From assembly GCA_930367205.1 (NCBI GenBank), contig OV884014.1:73139104-73203103 (forward strand): DNA of 64,000 nt. Reading direction: 5' to 3'. Origin of the DNA: Acanthosoma haemorrhoidale. Its lineage: Eukaryota > Arthropoda > Insecta > Hemiptera > Acanthosomatidae. Shown here piece after piece: positions 13,067 through 28,000 of the stretch (the stretch's first letter is position 1; every line of letters starts with the position of its first letter). The notes under the pieces were generated by a model that was not told the origin of the DNA, did no database searches, and saw only the letters and a list, made by a program, of their open reading frames with translations. Both the position numbers and the translations under genes were made by a program.

Positions 13067-16000
13067 CTGCTCCAACATAACAATAAATGTTATATTTTTT
13101 ACAATTATTTACTAAATCACACTTTCGCTCTCTCTTTCTCTCTTAAAGGTGCCAAAGGAGGAGGGTGTGGTTTTGGAGGTGAGAAGATAAACATAGCAAT
13201 TAAAAGAATAAGAAGCTCATCTTGCCCAAAGTCAAGTAAGCCTAAAAAATCTACTTGTAGCAAGTATAAGTCCGTGTGCAATGATGTGTCATTCTCTCAA
13301 TATTTTGTTATTCAATTTATTTTGTGTTTTTCTATTGTCTGTCAGATCTCATGCAAGCCGCATTTTGCATAAATTTATGTTCTAAGCAGCTTAATTTATC
13401 TGCTATTATTTATACACACTCCAACAATATAACTATAGACTAAATATACTATTACTTACATGATACAGAGAGAGAGAGCCATAGTTTTGTCTGTCTTCAT
13501 GGTTTTTACAGATTTTTCTTAAAATCTACTGTAAAACTACTTACACACTGTTGAATAACCTATAAATAGTCACGTTGAGGATCTTTGTAAAATAATTTGT
13601 TTTATAAATGTGGTTGATTTATTAGAAATGTTTACTAAATATGTAAAAAAAGATAACTTTGTCTCATGTTCTAATTATAACGTAGTCTGTCCTATAATAT
13701 TATAAGTTTAATTTAAGCTTTTTATGAATTTACTTGGTAGAAAATTGTAAGCCTGGTATAAAATAAACAATTAGGAATAATCTGTACTTTGATCCTACAT
13801 CTAATAAGCTTCCAAATTTATAAGAATATACAATAAAAAAGTGTTTAAATTTTAAAAGTAAATCAAGCTTTCCTATTGCAACATCTTAGGCATTGAAAAA
13901 TATTCCATGCTATGACAATGAGAAGTGGTAAAAATAGCATTCACAAATTTGCAAATTAAATTGATAAAAAGCATACAAAAAGAAGCAAAAATTAATAATA
14001 TGTATAGGAGATTTTATTAGGTTATCAAGGTTGTATTAGGAAGTTGGGCCTGAACCTGTTATGACACTCAATAAAAGGATTAGTACTTTAAAAGCTCCAT
14101 AACAGATTTTTCAAAGCAAACATCACAAACATAAAACAATATAAAGTTGCTGTTATATTTGGATGACTGCTATGCAGGGTATTTACAAATGGATTTCCAA
14201 TCACAAAGCTCACTCTCACAGAAAACACTAACAATTTTTAACATCATTAAAACATACATGAAATAAAACATGGACAAAAAAGAATGAATAAAATGTTGGA
14301 AAGAAATAAGGTCATTTATAAATTGTTTTCTTGCCAAGATATAATTTTAAAGTACAGCAGCATTTGTAGGTTTCATTTTAAAAATTAAAATAATTCAATA
14401 ACAAATATATCACAAACAAAAAAATATATTAAATTTGCAAAATATTTTTGAAAGTAGTGTTTTATGTATTAATAGGGAATTCCCTTTCGCTTATGATAAT
14501 ATATACTATAGTGTGTGGATGCTGGCTGTGGATTGTAGATTATATAATAAAACAAAGAAATTGTCTCTCTACAATGACTTTATTCTCTAAGAGCTAACAG
14601 TTTCAAACTGTTCTACGAAGTCATCTTGAGGCTCACTGAATAAAAATATATGAGAATATTATAAGAGAGATGTCAACAGTATGGCTTTCAGGTGTTTACA
14701 GAATAAGACCTCCATAGAGTAAATTTATTAAAGCTGTATTGTTATATACTCTCATATTCTTTATTAATAAAGCCTGAAGATGATTGTATAGCACAGTTGA
14801 AAGCTTTAGATATTAAATAATCAAGAGCTTGTACGTGAGACAATTTTTTTGTTTTATTATATTATGGTACTGCCCATCCCGGAGGTATGTTTAGTGGTTC
14901 ACTACATTACTATGGAGTTAAGGTTTTATCCTTCCCCACCAAGGGGTTTTTGCATGGGAATGTTTGTGAAACAAGATTCGCTTAGTCCCTTAAGGATCAA
15001 AAACAAGTAACTACTTGAATAAAGAAATAATGAATACTATCATGGAAACCGAGAGGAAAATTTCAACGATTCAATCTGAACAGTGCTTTCCTCTACCACC
15101 TAACAAAGGAAACAAAGAGCCTTCCATAGAGTCTTTTCCAAAGATCTTGAATGTCATTACCAAGTTACAGATAAGTGAAAATTCCCATTAACTTATTTTT
15201 ATTAAATTATATTTATAGCAAACATATGATACGTGTTTTCAGTTATTCCAGAAATAAATCATAGCTGACCTAAAGGATGGTGTTAATTTGGTCTTCAAAA
15301 TGAAAGGTTGATGCAGTTAACAACTAATTAATAAGAACTTACTTAATTAATAAAATACATTGAACTGAAAATCTGGGGCTATTGAGTCAAATTAGAAATA
15401 AAAAATCATCTCATAAATAAACAATTATATATTTCTTAATCTAAAAAAGATTGAATTCTGGCTTCATAATGCATTTTCTGTTAACTATTGGATATTCAAT
15501 GGTTTTCCGGCAGACACTTGTCGTAAATCGGTGTGGTAGGTGCACTTCTAAATGTTTATTTCTCTCTCTAAATAGACTACAATAAATTTTGTTCCCTTTT
15601 AACATATTTTAAGGTAGCTTTAATGATTGTCTTAATGTGAAGTTTTTCACTTGACATTTGTACACATTAAATTATATATTTCTTTAACAAGAAGATTGAC
15701 ATTCCTTGAATGGTAACAGTAAAGCTGACCTGTAGATTGCTTCTCATGATAACGATCCTCATTTTGATAAAAAATGGTTGTATCACCAGCAAATTGGCTA
15801 AAGATGTGAGTGACGAATGAGTAAAATTAGGATAATTAAAAGCTAAGTAAAACTAGGTGGTCGAAATCACAGAAGTAATAATAAAAGGAGACAGAACTCC
15901 GAAGGGTCACAGTAAAGGTGTATTTTAATCTTGATTTACTGTTATTAATTACTTTATATTATGATTTAATCAACACTAATATTTCCAACCTAATTTCTTT

Positions 16001-19000
16001 TTAATAACATAAATTTCCTCACTATAAAATTTCTCTGAGCCAGTGCCTTCTTCCGATTGGTCTTTCTCAAGACATCTTTCTCTCTCATTAAATATCTAGG
16101 CTTATCTTCCTATATTTTTTTTCTCCAGAATAAATTAGGCCTTCTTCTCTTTCTTTTTCATAATGGAATACCTACAATTTCATAATGGATACCCTCCAAT
16201 ATAGTACACGGCCTTTATACCATATCATACTAACTGAATCTTTCCTCACACAGTCTTCTATCCATTTATTCCTAACCCTTATGACCCTAGATTTAGGCTT
16301 GGAATTTCTCTAAAAATCTGCAAAAGGAGAGGCTTGCTTTACTTTCAAACTTGCAAGGCACGATCATCTTCTTTCTGTCTGTATGTACGTTAGCATGTTC
16401 CATGATAGTGATTGCAAAGCTAATTTAATTAATCTGAGATTTTAAAGGTGCACACATACACACCTTGATGTATGTTGGTTCTGTCTTAGTGAAATGATAA
16501 TAACAGTAATATGAAAAAAAAAAAATATATATATATATATATAGCTGAATTTTAAGATTTTTCAAACTACAGTTCAGAAACTATTTAAGGTTTAAAATTA
16601 ATATTTTTCTAAGGACAAAAATAAAAAAATCACTTATTTTATTTATTTAATATACTTCGGTCCGATTCGATAGTTTTTTTGTTTGTTTTTTTTGCCATTA
16701 ATTTAGTTATTTAAATTTTTTATTATTAAAGCAATTTTCAGTGACAGTGATGGTTTGAAAAATACAATAAGTGGTTTTGGTCAAAAATGACCGGCAGTTT
16801 TTTTCACAACCATCAATTAATTATTAAAAAAACTCAAGCACCTGTTTCCAACCATCTCTCAATATAGTTTCTTCTCATTTTATATCCTTTGTATATATTT
16901 CAAAAATAAATTTAGATCGTAATTGATAAAATAAAATATTAGTTAATAAAAAGTATAAGAATTTTATTAATATTTGATCCAAGGATAATTTATTTTTATA
17001 TATAAAGGTTTTTGTTTTCAATCTTACCCACAAAAATTTTTATATTTGATATTGACTGAAATAATATTTTTCAAATGTAGGTACCTAAACGAAGTAGATG
17101 GCAAGAAAGTGAAGAAAAAATGTCTAGAGATACTTACAGGACACAACCTGAGTTTCTTCAAAACTTATCAAATGATTGTGAAAAAAATAATTGTATTTTT
17201 TAAGAAAAATATTTTATTTTATTTATTTGAGAATATCCCACAGTAAAAATCACCTTTTCAAAAGATTAAAGAAAAATTAAACAACTAAAATAAATCTATG
17301 AAATCAGCTGGAACTTGTTAAATATGTTCAATATCAATGTGTATGCCTCAAAATTTTTTTTTTAAGATATCCCTTGAAAATCTATTTGTCTTACTCTCTT
17401 TAATATATCCTCAATCATGAAGAAATATCAGAACTGTATATTTTAAATAGTTTGTGAGCTATGACTTTTTCCTATATTATATCCTAAGCTATGACTTGGC
17501 TTTTTTCACATTTCACAGTCGAGCTCGAAGTTTTGTGGCAAATAAATTAAAAATTTCTGATCAATTGAATAACTTATATGAAGGTTATTGTAGAATATAT
17601 ATACATACAGACAGACAGGCGATAGACAATCACCTCATACCTGAATGAAAGTAGAGCTTCTCCATTTGGGCTCCGGAACAGCAATCAACAAACTTTTATT
17701 CATTCAACAAGTACAATTGTTTGATTCTACAACCAATAAGTCCAATAGATGGGGCTGAACCATAGGAATTTTTAATAATACAATCCTTACTTGAGTAATG
17801 AAGATGCATGTTACAGTATCGCCTAATAGTAAATAAATACAAATTCAAAGTTCTACTTTTTTTATATAGAATCAAAATTAATTTGTAAATAATCCTCTAG
17901 TAAATTTATAAACTTTAATTTTATCATATTAATTCTAATTATATGAATAGTTAAAAGTCATACATTTTTATGTGTAGCGGTAATCAAGATTTTAATAACA
18001 TGCGTAGTTATTAATTTTGATCATCATTTGGTATGTTTTCACCCATGTATGTTTGTCAGTTGAGATCTTTGCGATATGAAATTTTAAATGGCGGTCCCAT
18101 TTGATGTTGCAACAATGTGAACAACATGATAAGAGGCATTAATTAATCAAGTCCTTAGTAATTAAAAAATACCAATATTTCTATAACTTTGAGTAGATGC
18201 TTTCTGATTAACAACATGTAATTTGTGTTTAGTCTTTTTAAACTATAATCATTTAAACTGTCATTACCATTGTGTTTCCAACTTTAGCTCAACAATTTTA
18301 TTTTTTAGAGGCATATTATTTTCCATCTTAGTTCTGATTGATAAGCTAAACATAATAAAAATAAAAGCAACGCCATAAAAAATAATGAAGAGTCTCTGAT
18401 CAATTAATTATTAATTTGAAAAAAAATAAATAAATATTTTCTTATCGCATTGAATAGTGTATAAAATTAAATAACCATATTAAAAAAAATCCATGGCATA
18501 ACACTTCATGAATTAGGCGCCTATTCAATGTTGTCACTGCAGTAGCATGACATGATTAAAAATATGTAGCATTTATTGGAACTTGTACATTTACTGTAAC
18601 AACAAGTCATTAAAATTGTTTTCAAAACCATTAATTGTGAGATACATCACACTAGACATTTTTCAAAGTGTAAAAACATTAGTTATAACTGAAGTTTATT
18701 GAAATTTAACCCACAAAACTATAAAATTTACAATAAATAAATAACATACCTCAGGAAAGTATTTAAACGGTTCCACGAGTAGAACTTTAAAGAAACTTAA
18801 ATGACAAACGGAGCACTCTGTACCTAAGGTGAAGCCTAGGAACTATTGGTAGACATAGGTTGTGTTATGCAACAGTTGAATTTATAGAGCTTCCTAATAC
18901 AATAGTAACAACCTCGAATTTACTTGAACGGTCAGTAGGTAGTTCAGAGTTTTATTTTTCCCAGTGGAAAAAAAATATACATGTTGTACTATTTATACTT

Positions 19001-22000
19001 AATGGACACAAATTGAATGCATTGTCAATTAAAAACTGCTAATGTTAGTTGTTGTTTTTTTAATTTACCCTATCAAGTTGTATTGATTATTTACTTTCAT
19101 ATTAGGCAACAATTATAGTAACATTTTTGATATATTTTGTTATAGATATTATAACTGCCAAACCTGAATGGACCTATTTTCATTCAGGCATAGGGGTATC
19201 ACCGTTTGTCTCTCTGTTCAACAACAGCTGTGTTAAAACTGTTTCAATTGATCTGAAATTTTAAATGTAATTTCCATAACCACTCTGAATGAACTGATTA
19301 GTTTTTTTTTAAATTGGCAATTAAAAAAAAAAAATGAAATGTAAAAAGCAGTCTTATGAGTAAAGTTTGAGTATGGAATTGAATGAACTACAAAATACTA
19401 TTACGTTAATTTAGTCTGTGACTTGAAATTTTTGAGGAAAAAGTTTTTTAGTAATTAACAATTGTTTTATGTAACCTTATGGATGTAAATTGTTACTTTT
19501 ATTAGTTAAAAAAATTTAGTGACGGGATTCAAACCCAGAATCTTGTGATTAAAGTTCAGACACCTTTACTACAAAGCTATTCATGCTGACTGAATATCAC
19601 CCTCCTGTTTACTCTGTCTGTTCTCTTGGTGGGTCTTGGCTCTCTTTATTTGGTTCTTTAAAAACCTTGCAAATAACTTTCTTTTTTTTAGAGCTGATTG
19701 GTCATTTTATGACTTCTAACCAATAATTATTAAAATTTCTGCGAGTAGGATTACATACCACAAATAATTCTAACTATTGAAAATATTTCTAACATATATT
19801 GAATATTTAATAGATTGAATGCTGTTGAAAAAAAGATAAGGTCTTAAAAAAATAAATTACAAAATGACTAGATCCTAATCCGGTCTCAAAATATTGGGAA
19901 AAATTGAGATACTATTAAATATTGCTTAGATTTTAGAATTACTACAAGTCACCAAATATATATTATTTTAGGGATAAATAAGGATAAAATATAAGTAAGT
20001 GAAACCTTATTATACATGACTTTTCTTGGCTTCAGCTTGGTTATAGATTTTATTTTTAATATGTCAACCATATCATCACAAATTGATATTGAATTGAATC
20101 AATAAAATAGTACTTTCATGTCAGATTTAAGTAAGGATGTATAATATGACAATACAATACATTTTTTTTATGAACAATACAATGGTAATGGTCATGAGTT
20201 GGGTCATCTAGTGATTTTTGTTTTAATTATTTCAATTACATTAACACAAATTTGGTAATAAATTAAATTGATTTAGGTACATTGTAATATTTTTATGATC
20301 AAATTGATTTTTTTTTTTTTTAAATGCAGAGAGAAGTCCCCAGCAGGTATTAACAGTAGGGAGTAAGAAAAAAAGATACCTAGGAAATTCGAGGTTGGTT
20401 GGTGGGGATAGTGGGTTATCAATAAATAGCAAGAATTCTGACCCAAAAAGGTCCCTACAAGTATGCATAAAGTCTTAGCTCTAATTTTTTTAGCAATCCC
20501 GCAACTCGATATTTCTACCATCCTCCAACTATTGATGACAGGAGGTGTTTGTAAAAGGCATCATCTAGGTTTCCTATTTGTTGTAATCTGAATTGTAATC
20601 CCCCATCAACTGGTCCTGGTTACTTAGAATGATTCTTTTTACGATAACCCAATTCATTAGATTTAGACACTTCTTAAAATGCAGCTCAGATTCAACACAA
20701 GGAGCCCAAACCTACCAATTTCCATGCTTTTATACATTTCCTCAAATAAATAAACAGCCCAAGGTTGAGGAAAAAAAAAACTTCAGTTCAGTTCATGTGT
20801 TAAGCTTTAAGAATTGTTCAGTTCAGTTACTGTAAAATGTTCACAGAAGACAGACCGGGATGTTACTTGCCAACCATGTGTTAGAATAGAGAGTGAGAGC
20901 CATAATGGAAACATGATCCAGCCGAAGTTACGAACCCATCCCCCATCAACAAAAAATGTATCTATTTTATTATAAATCGTTGTTTGTGTTAGGTAACTAT
21001 TACATAAAGTACTTTCGGTTGGAATTTAAGTAAGCAAAAGACACAAAAAATCACAACGAGTAAAAAATACTTTAAATAATAGTGTATCATATTCATGGAC
21101 AAAAATATATATCAATATATTATTTACTTATATTAGATTAAACACCTAAAAAGTTTCTAAAATTGTCAAAAAAGTTAAAAATTTACATGTCTCAATATGA
21201 AGAAAATACACTAATAAAAAAAAAAATATATACTATAGCTTTTTCAAAAACGCTAAAAAAAATTTTTCAAACTATCTCGTATAATATAAACAAAATACCA
21301 AATATAATATCGATAATAATAAAACAAGTAATTACATAATGAAAATACAATAAAAACCCCAAATGCAAAGGAGAGACATTCTTACCAAATAAGACTAGTT
21401 ATCAATGAGGTGTCAGATTGGCTACTGACATAATTCTGTTCACCAGGGGTGTAGAAGGCAGGACTCTTTTCCAAATCTTCTTTTCAAACACTTAATAATA
21501 ACATATCCAGGCCTAAAGATCCTATTTCTCTCAGGGATCGTTCCCAAGTTTACAAAACCTCCTGCACTAGTCTGACATTACATATATTTCTAAATAAACA
21601 GGAAGACTTCAAATGGACACTCCTTTTGTGAGATCTGCCTCCATTCTCCCTGGAGAACAAATCTAGTCAGTTGCAGAAATGACACTGCATTGATATGACC
21701 TCTTGTCAGTAATTATATTTTAATGTATATTTGTGTTCATGAATATGATCTACAATTATTTTAAGTATTTTGTATCACACAGATTTGTGATTTTTTTTGT
21801 AATTTTTGAACACTTGAAATGACAGTATGAGCTGGCGAAAACGTTTGTGCTTTAAATTCATGTAATTTGTGCTCCCATGCCTAAAATTTTTTCTGATAAC
21901 CCTTACAAAATTTTATTTATTAGCTCCCAGAACACTCTCAAATGTACCTGGTCCAGAGGGAGAGGGTCCACTTTGAAAAAGGTTTGGGTGAATCGTGTAG

Positions 22001-25000
22001 TTTGTCTGTGCATACAACGATAGAGGCCATAAAAATAATCCGATTGATCTGAATTTTTAAAGGTATTTTCCACAATCTGTCTGATGACAGGAAATGTGAA
22101 AAAAAAAAGTTTTCCCAACCTACAGCTCAGAAGTTATTTAAGATTTAAAGTTCTGATTTTTACCACACTAAGGTCAAGGGAACATTAGAAGCTGTAACAC
22201 AAAAATTAATTAAAATACACTCTAAGAATAAAGTTTTGAGAGTTTTTGCAGTACTTTTCTTCCCGATCGCTTGATTACTATTTGAAAAATCACTGGTGGC
22301 CAGATGGTCTAACTGGTAAATTATAAGGAGTTACTGGTTACATTTTGTTTAAATCCCGTTCTACATCCTTTTATTTACTTATACTTTTATGTTTGTGAAT
22401 ATTTAAACACATATAATTCTCATAACGATACAGCAAAATTTTTGTTTTACCATACACAGCATGAGTTAGAAAAACACAAATGTAAATGTAATTTGATTGA
22501 ATGTGTGTGTATAAATGACCTTAGTTCCCAACTTATAGTGAGATAGACCTTTCATGAATTATTTTGACTTGAAATTTCAAAAAATGTATTCAATCATTTT
22601 AATCGCGTAGGCCTACACAATTTTGTTTTGGTGCCTAGGCTTTAAGAACTGATTTTAGCTATATTCGGGGCACTGGATCTAAATATGAAATCATTTTTTC
22701 TATATTTGCTGTACTTTTTTAGATAGTTAGATCAGAGTTATTTTTAATATGCAGTTCTATATGAAACGTCCAGTTCTAACTCCATTTTGTGCAGTTCTAA
22801 ATTCTGTATACAAGGGTTAGTTCCTGTTCTCTTCTTCTTCCTTCTTCTCTCAAGAAGACCATCTTATATTTTGTCACAAAATTAGAGGACTCCTGGAAAA
22901 AAATGGGTCTTCCTGACTATTTTCCAGATGATTAGTACCTATTTATTGACAACACTTAGTGAAGTTTGAAGTACATCTTTCTACACAGTGGGAATAAATA
23001 TGGCCCAATACCAATACCTTACTCAACAAAAATGTAAGAAGAATATAGCACCATAACTTTGGTCTTGGAGATGATGAAATTATCATGAACATCAATGGGT
23101 GATTTGTTTGGACTTAAAAATGGTAAACTTTCTCCTTGGACAGCAAAGTGGCCACACCAAATATCCTTGCTTTTTGTGCTTCTGGGTTAGTAGAGATGAA
23201 ACACACCACTGGGCTAGAAAAGAGTGGCCTAAGAGACAAAACATCGACTTTGGGGAAAGGAATGTCATTAACGACCCCTTTTTTGAATGAGAGAAAATCA
23301 TCTTTCCTCCGCTGCATATAAAGCTGAGCCTTATGAAGCAATTTATAAAGGCTCTTGATAAGATGTTTTGCATATATAGGGGGGGAAATGCCTCAGCTGA
23401 GTATGGAAAAAATTAAAGCAGGAATATTTGACGTCTCACAAACAAGACATCTCATTAAGGATCCTGCCTTCATAAATTCGATGAATGAAGGAGAGCGAAA
23501 AGCCTGGACTTCATTTGTTGCAGTTGTCAGAAATTTTCTGGGCAAACGTAAAGCTGAAAAATATGATGATCTGGTTAACAAGCTGCTTAACAGTTTTAAA
23601 TCCATTGGGTGTAACATGAGCATAAAGTTGCACTATCTACATAGCCATTTAGACCGTTTTCCTAAAAATTCAGGAGGCACCAGTGAGTAACAAGGTCAAT
23701 TATTTCACCAGGATATTAAAACTGTGGAGGCCCACTACCAAGGAAGATGGGATACGTACATGATGGCAGATTACTGCTGGAGTTTAAAAAGGGACTGTTC
23801 CGAAGTGTTCAGTGACTAGTTGGTTTCATTGATGACTTTTTCCTCTATCTTTGTGTATAATAATATTTGTATAATATAATAATAAAAATTCTGTGTAGTT
23901 TTTTTATTTGATCCATGGATTTAATTTAAAATAGTATAATGTATATTTGACTAAAATGTTATATAGAAATTTGAGATCCTAGGCAAAAACTAATACCATA
24001 TTTGAATTCAGGGCATCAAATTCATATGAAATCAGCTCCAAATACTCTGGCACCAAAACACCTGTTAGCCTGTGCTGAGTTACATACTAAACAATACATT
24101 ATGTTTTTATAATACATCTTAGTGGCTTACTAGAAAGGTCTAAGAGCATTTATATTATTTTAAAACATAGACATAAGAATACTTTTTCAATATCTTACCT
24201 GGTGTGGTGTAAAAAGGGGGAGACATTTTTTCTTCTATAGACCATTTTTTATTGTCTGAAATGAAATAAGACAAATAGTTATCTAAATTGTACATATTTA
24301 ATCATCTAATTAAATATTCTATATAAATAGATCTATCAAATAATTTTGATTTTATCATGCATCTTGACAGTATGTTATATCATAATGTTTTATTAAAAAT
24401 AAGTAAATTTTATTTTAATTTGAATGAAGTATTGAAAATCTTTTTGTATTTTTGAATCTGCAGAAGTAGTTTTGTCTGTTCAATTATAATTTAACTAGGA
24501 AAGCTCATAAGACCCTTTCCCTTAGAGGCCACTACTAGAATCCCGATGACATGACACTCAAGGGAATCTTAGTTACTCATTTTTACGGAAACTATTCCCT
24601 GGAGCCCTGGGTTGTTGGTTGCGATTCACCCTATTTTATATGAATATATATATTGGTCCTACAAAAGGTTGAACTGCCACTTTGAGCTCATAGTGCATGT
24701 AAAATGTGAAAGTCACTGGGGAAAACATTTAATTTTTTGAAAATTTTCACCCATAGAAAAAAAAAAAAATTTAAGTCAAGAGTGATGGTAACACTCAAGT
24801 AAGAGTTGCTTTCAGCAGCATGAAAGCTGTGAAGCATTTTCAATGAGAGGCTTTATTTTGTAATTGTAGTATATTTAAGTCTTGACAAACAGTATATATC
24901 ATAAATTAGCATACCAAGATTTTTAACATGATAGGAAAAAATATTCATTTTTAATTGACAAATGGTTGCTTGGTTACCCCTCATTATATTTCTCATTTTT

Positions 25001-28000
25001 ATGCTCACTGTCCTTGGAGGTTCAAATAGAACTGCCAAGCAACATTTCAATGCTTTTACTGGTTAAATAAAGTATTGTTACGAACACAGTTTCAATGCTT
25101 TTACTGGTTAAATAAAGTATTGTTACGAACACAGTTTCAATGCTTTTACTGGTTAAATAAAGTATTGTTACGAACACAGTTTCAATGCTTTTACTGGCTA
25201 AATAAAGTATTGTTACGAACACAGTTTCAATGCTTTTACTGGCTAAATAAAGTATTGTTACGAACACAGTTTCAATGCTTTTACTGGCTAAATAAAGTAT
25301 TGTTACGAACACAGTTTCAATGCTTTTACTGGCTAAATAAAGTATTGTTACGAACACAGTTTCAATGACTATTTGAGTTACAGTTTAAAAAGACAAGACA
25401 CAAATTACATATTATTAATCATGAAATTAACATCTTTGATTTTATACTCAATTCAATATGATAAGAATTTATTTTATAATGATAAAAGTATTTTTAATTA
25501 TCGATTAATTAATGATACTTAAGCATATTTCATGGAGGTAACAATATTGTTCATATTGTTGCAGCATCAAATAAGACCATTAAGTAAAGTTCCTTACAGT
25601 GATCAGAACAGGCAGATAGATAAACGACTTTGAAAGCATGAGGGTTTCGGGTTTTGAATAAAAGCAAACCAAGCAACCCTACAGAAAGAAGAAAATTATT
25701 AAGGCAGATAACCAATAATAAAAAACTAAAAATTTTAAATAAAATGATGGTTAAAAAACTATCATTTCACCCTTGGCAGAGCCTAAAAGGGAGTGAATTT
25801 TAGAAATTTAAATTTCACAATGTCCTTTGTGTGTATGGCTCCCCTGCCCTCTCACTGGTCTTTGCCAGATGTCTAAAAAATTGGAGAGGAAGGGAGAGTG
25901 AGCTCTAATAATAAATAAATAAACTCTAATATGAAAAAATTGCAGAGAAAGTTGTACCATAATCCACCGACTATACCTTGGGCTTCTTTGGAGAAATCAG
26001 CTGGGCTTGGAGGAGGTGTCTTAACTACCATCGGAGACAAAATTTCTGTAATAAAAAATATTAGATATGAGTTACGTTATTTTGTTATAAGTAATTGGTA
26101 TTGCTTTAATAGCTAAATATCATCAAATCAAAACAGTAAATATAATATGAAAAAAGTCAGTTGTTAATCCACAATAAGACATTTTTACAAGGCTAATTAC
26201 TATTCTTATTATATAATCTAACTTCATTGAATAAAAAAGAATCATTTGTCCTTAACATTTATATGAGTATTATTTTAAGAATGTAGTGCATTTTATTTTA
26301 ATAGTTATTGTATTAATATACTAAATATTTTCTTTAAATATAATAGATATAGTAGCAATAATATCCAATAAGAAGTTTAAGATGCTTTTTGTATTTAAAT
26401 CAATTATTAAAATATTACCGTGATGAGGCTTCATAACTCCCTTTTCTATTCTATCCAGTCCTTGGCTGACTTCTTCGAACAGTTCAGAATCCCTTCTGTA
26501 ATCCAACAGCCTTTTTTCTTCTGTCTGGGGTTCTCCTTCTTTTTCCTGAAATATATTTGCTTAAAATTATCATAGCTTTTAAGATAACTAACATTTATGA
26601 TGAATGCGATGGCATATGAAAATAAAATAGAGCTTTCCTTAAGGAGCACCCCTAAATAAAGGGGCAGTTTCACTTTCCATAGCAGCCCGTTTTGCTATGT
26701 TATATCAAGCAAACCTTCTCACAAAATGGATAAAACAGTGACTATTAAGAAGGCAGTAGAACAGAAAAACAACAACATAGACAATAAATGTATAATGTGC
26801 ATTATACAGTTATAGTAAGTTATTAAAAAAAATTCACAATAAGTTGTTAAAAATTGTATAAAGTGTAGCCAAGCTACAGGACATATAATGACCTACTGTA
26901 AATAGATTCATTTATGTAGAATCTATACAGATATCAGATTTTTATAGCAGCAAGGGGATGTCAAGAAAAACAAAAAAACAACAACTTAATGTCTAGAAAC
27001 AGAACCATTCTGTCATTCAATATCCTGAATTACAGGTTTGAAAAATTTTCCTTCCATTTCCTTCATTCCTTTTCTTGTTCCATGGAATTAAATTAAGTTA
27101 TGTATGATGTATCAGTTTTAGATGCAATATTTATTTTTTAAACTTTTGATAATTTAAATCAATATTCATGAAGTTATTTATGAAAAAAAAATACATGTAG
27201 GGAAATTAGTGTTTGGTAAAAATAATTGAATTTAAACAAATACCTTAATTCTATCAGTTGCTGGCAATTTATCCCCAGGTTTTTTCATCGAGAGACCTTT
27301 TTCAAATGACCGCCTCTTTTCCTGGAAAGACAATAATTCCTCTTCCTCTTCAGGCTCCAAGATCTTCTGGATTACTTCCTCTTGTTTTCTTTCCTCTTTT
27401 ATAAATGCCTGGGTGACATCTGCTTGCACTTGGGATGTACCCTTTGGTAAGATTCCGAGTTCAAATGACTTTCTTTTTTCATCAAAAGAAAGGTGTGCAG
27501 GTTCAGGAGATACAGCTTTCTCTTCAGCTGTTTCTTTTTCTGACAACTCTTCAGAAGTTTTTTTCTCTTTTGATCTCAGTATAGGTTTCGTTTCTTTAAT
27601 TGAAACCTTCTTCTTGTCATCAATTTCTCCTGAAAGTCTTTTTTCTATTTCTTTTCTTCTTTCGGATACACTCTTTTTAATTTCTTCTTCTTCTTTCTCT
27701 TCTTTTGTCTTTTCTTCAGATGCTTTTTCTTGTTTTTCATACATTATTTTATCTTCTTTTAATATTTCTTGTATTTTTTTTTCTGTAGTTGGTTTTTCTT
27801 GTACAATATTTTCTTCTTTTATTTTTTCACCTTTTAGCTTTTTTTCTATTAGTTTATCTTTCATAACTTTCTCATCTACACTTTTTTCTTCTGCGGTGTA
27901 TTTCTTTTCATCGTCATCTTTTTCTAAACCTATGAAATAGAATGATTTTTTAATATACAAAATAATCTTTAAAAATAAAATTAAGGAACTATATATCTTT

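Larger units (their letters stand above)
13067..24198 (-). other. 11.1-kb intron between exons S and T
   Basis: AT-rich intronic sequence. It holds dispersed repeat copies near 16.3, 17.5, 19.2 and 21.9 kb, tRNA-like segments near 19.5 and 22.3 kb, an (AT)n run near 16521-16542 and the transposon-like pseudogene at 23.1-23.8 kb. I see no host exon in the rest. Confidence 0.7.

Noticed and set aside
12848..13372. Overlapping ORFs on both strands around the start of the giant exon
   Set aside because: They are in frames different from the one that joins exon S to the giant exon, and they lack family similarity.
25022..25368. Repetitive ORFs of 97 and 111 aa on both strands
   Set aside because: They come from the 45-bp minisatellite; a repeat whose length is a multiple of three stays open by chance. 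They have no splice context.
27413..27940. 175-aa plus-strand ORF, Ser/Phe-rich
   Set aside because: It is antisense to exon P, whose Lys/Glu codons read as Phe/Ser on the other strand.
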